Shown here: piece after piece, positions 63,690 to 64,000 of the stretch | Layout: each line of letters starts with the position of its first letter | Position numbering within the stretch: position 1 is the first letter of the stretch | Assembly (NCBI RefSeq): GCF_000350225.1 | Contig: NW_005178858.1 | Location: 62,001 to 126,000 of the forward strand | From: Chondrus crispus | Lineage: Eukaryota; Rhodophyta; Florideophyceae; Gigartinales; Gigartinaceae | Reading direction: 5' to 3' | DNA length: 64,000 bases | Program-made: the position numbers and the translations under genes | Notes under the pieces: model-generated | The model's input: only the letters and a program-made list of their open reading frames with translations | The model's database searches: none | What the model was told of the DNA's origin: nothing

Positions 63690-64000
63690 GGCCCCGCCAT
63701 CCCTGAGCGCGTCCTTCCCCGCCCGACTCTTACACAACAACAACACTTCGTCGACCAACCAGGCGCGAATCTCCGCCATCTCCTCCCGTCCCACCTCCTT
63801 TGACCTCCCCAAGCACATTGCGACCGCCGCTGTACCCCCACCAACACATCATGGCACTCGTCCGCCATCGCGCAGTTCCGCGCCCAGCTCGCCCCCGCCA
63901 GCCTCTTCTCTGCCTCCCCCGCCTCCAGCAATCTTAGCAACCTCGTCAACAGCTGTCTCTCCGCCTGCCTTCCCTCGACCAACAGGACGTCCCTCCCCTC
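63690..64000 (+). CDS. Possible 5' part of a host gene, partial, doubtful
   Basis: From about 63690 a plus-strand frame uses mostly C-ending codons (LLHNNNTSSTNQARISAIS, SFDLPKHIATAAV). After about 63820 a second frame shows the same bias (AIAQFRAQLAPASLFSAS, SNLSNLVNSCLSACL) and runs off the right edge. Such codon bias is unlike the transposon remnants and suggests a real gene. The change of frame may be a sequencing error, an intron or a sign that it is chance. No family is recognised. The minus strand also has an open frame here (63548-63982). Confidence 0.25.

Noticed and set aside
1..64000. CRISPR arrays, rRNA or tRNA genes, bacterial operons
   Set aside because: No regularly spaced short repeats with unique spacers, no rRNA-like segment and no cloverleaf was recognised; everything points to a eukaryotic nuclear locus.

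Overview
This window looks like a transposon-rich, gene-poor stretch of a nuclear genome from a eukaryotic protist. Almost everything recognisable is a eukaryotic mobile element or its remains: two long Ty3/gypsy chromovirus-type LTR retrotransposons, degenerate Ty3 and Ty1/copia fragments, four pogo/Tigger-like Tc1-mariner elements, five PIF/Harbinger transposase remnants with Myb/SANT-like partner genes, and one piggyBac. The combination resembles what I know from red algae and oomycetes, but the organism cannot be fixed from this sequence. I saw no rRNA, tRNA, CRISPR or bacterial operon. A possible host-gene start lies at the extreme right end.

Layout. 1-9.6 kb: mostly eroded sequence, with an amidinotransferase-like scrap, an LTR relic, and a Harbinger transposase facing a Myb-like gene. 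9.6-11.8 kb: a complete pogo-like transposon with perfect inverted repeats, TA target duplication and an uninterrupted 565-codon transposase. 12-24.5 kb: a graveyard of LTR relic, Harbinger, copia, Ty3 integrase, pogo and Myb-like pieces, with several striking hairpins. 24.6-43.5 kb: a degenerate zinc-finger-like gene of unknown role on the minus strand, split by a 15.1 kb Ty3 element (24689-39788, 1046 bp LTRs, CAGAG duplication). 44.4-46.6 kb: Harbinger and pogo remnants. 47.3-60.8 kb: a piggyBac gene split by a GC-rich LTR-like block, which is itself split by a 10.9 kb Ty3 element (48082-58982, 619 bp apparently identical LTRs, AACCG duplication). 61.1-63.2 kb: another pogo element.

Most interesting observation: both large Ty3 elements carry an extra gene in antisense orientation between the 3' LTR and the end of pol. 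The two antisense proteins share three short blocks in the same order, so they look like members of one uncharacterised accessory family. Second: six hairpins of unrelated sequence with loops of 0-7 bases occur in the eroded regions. In at least two of them one arm is transposase coding sequence and the other is an inverted copy of it, which points to fold-back template switching or to an assembly artefact.
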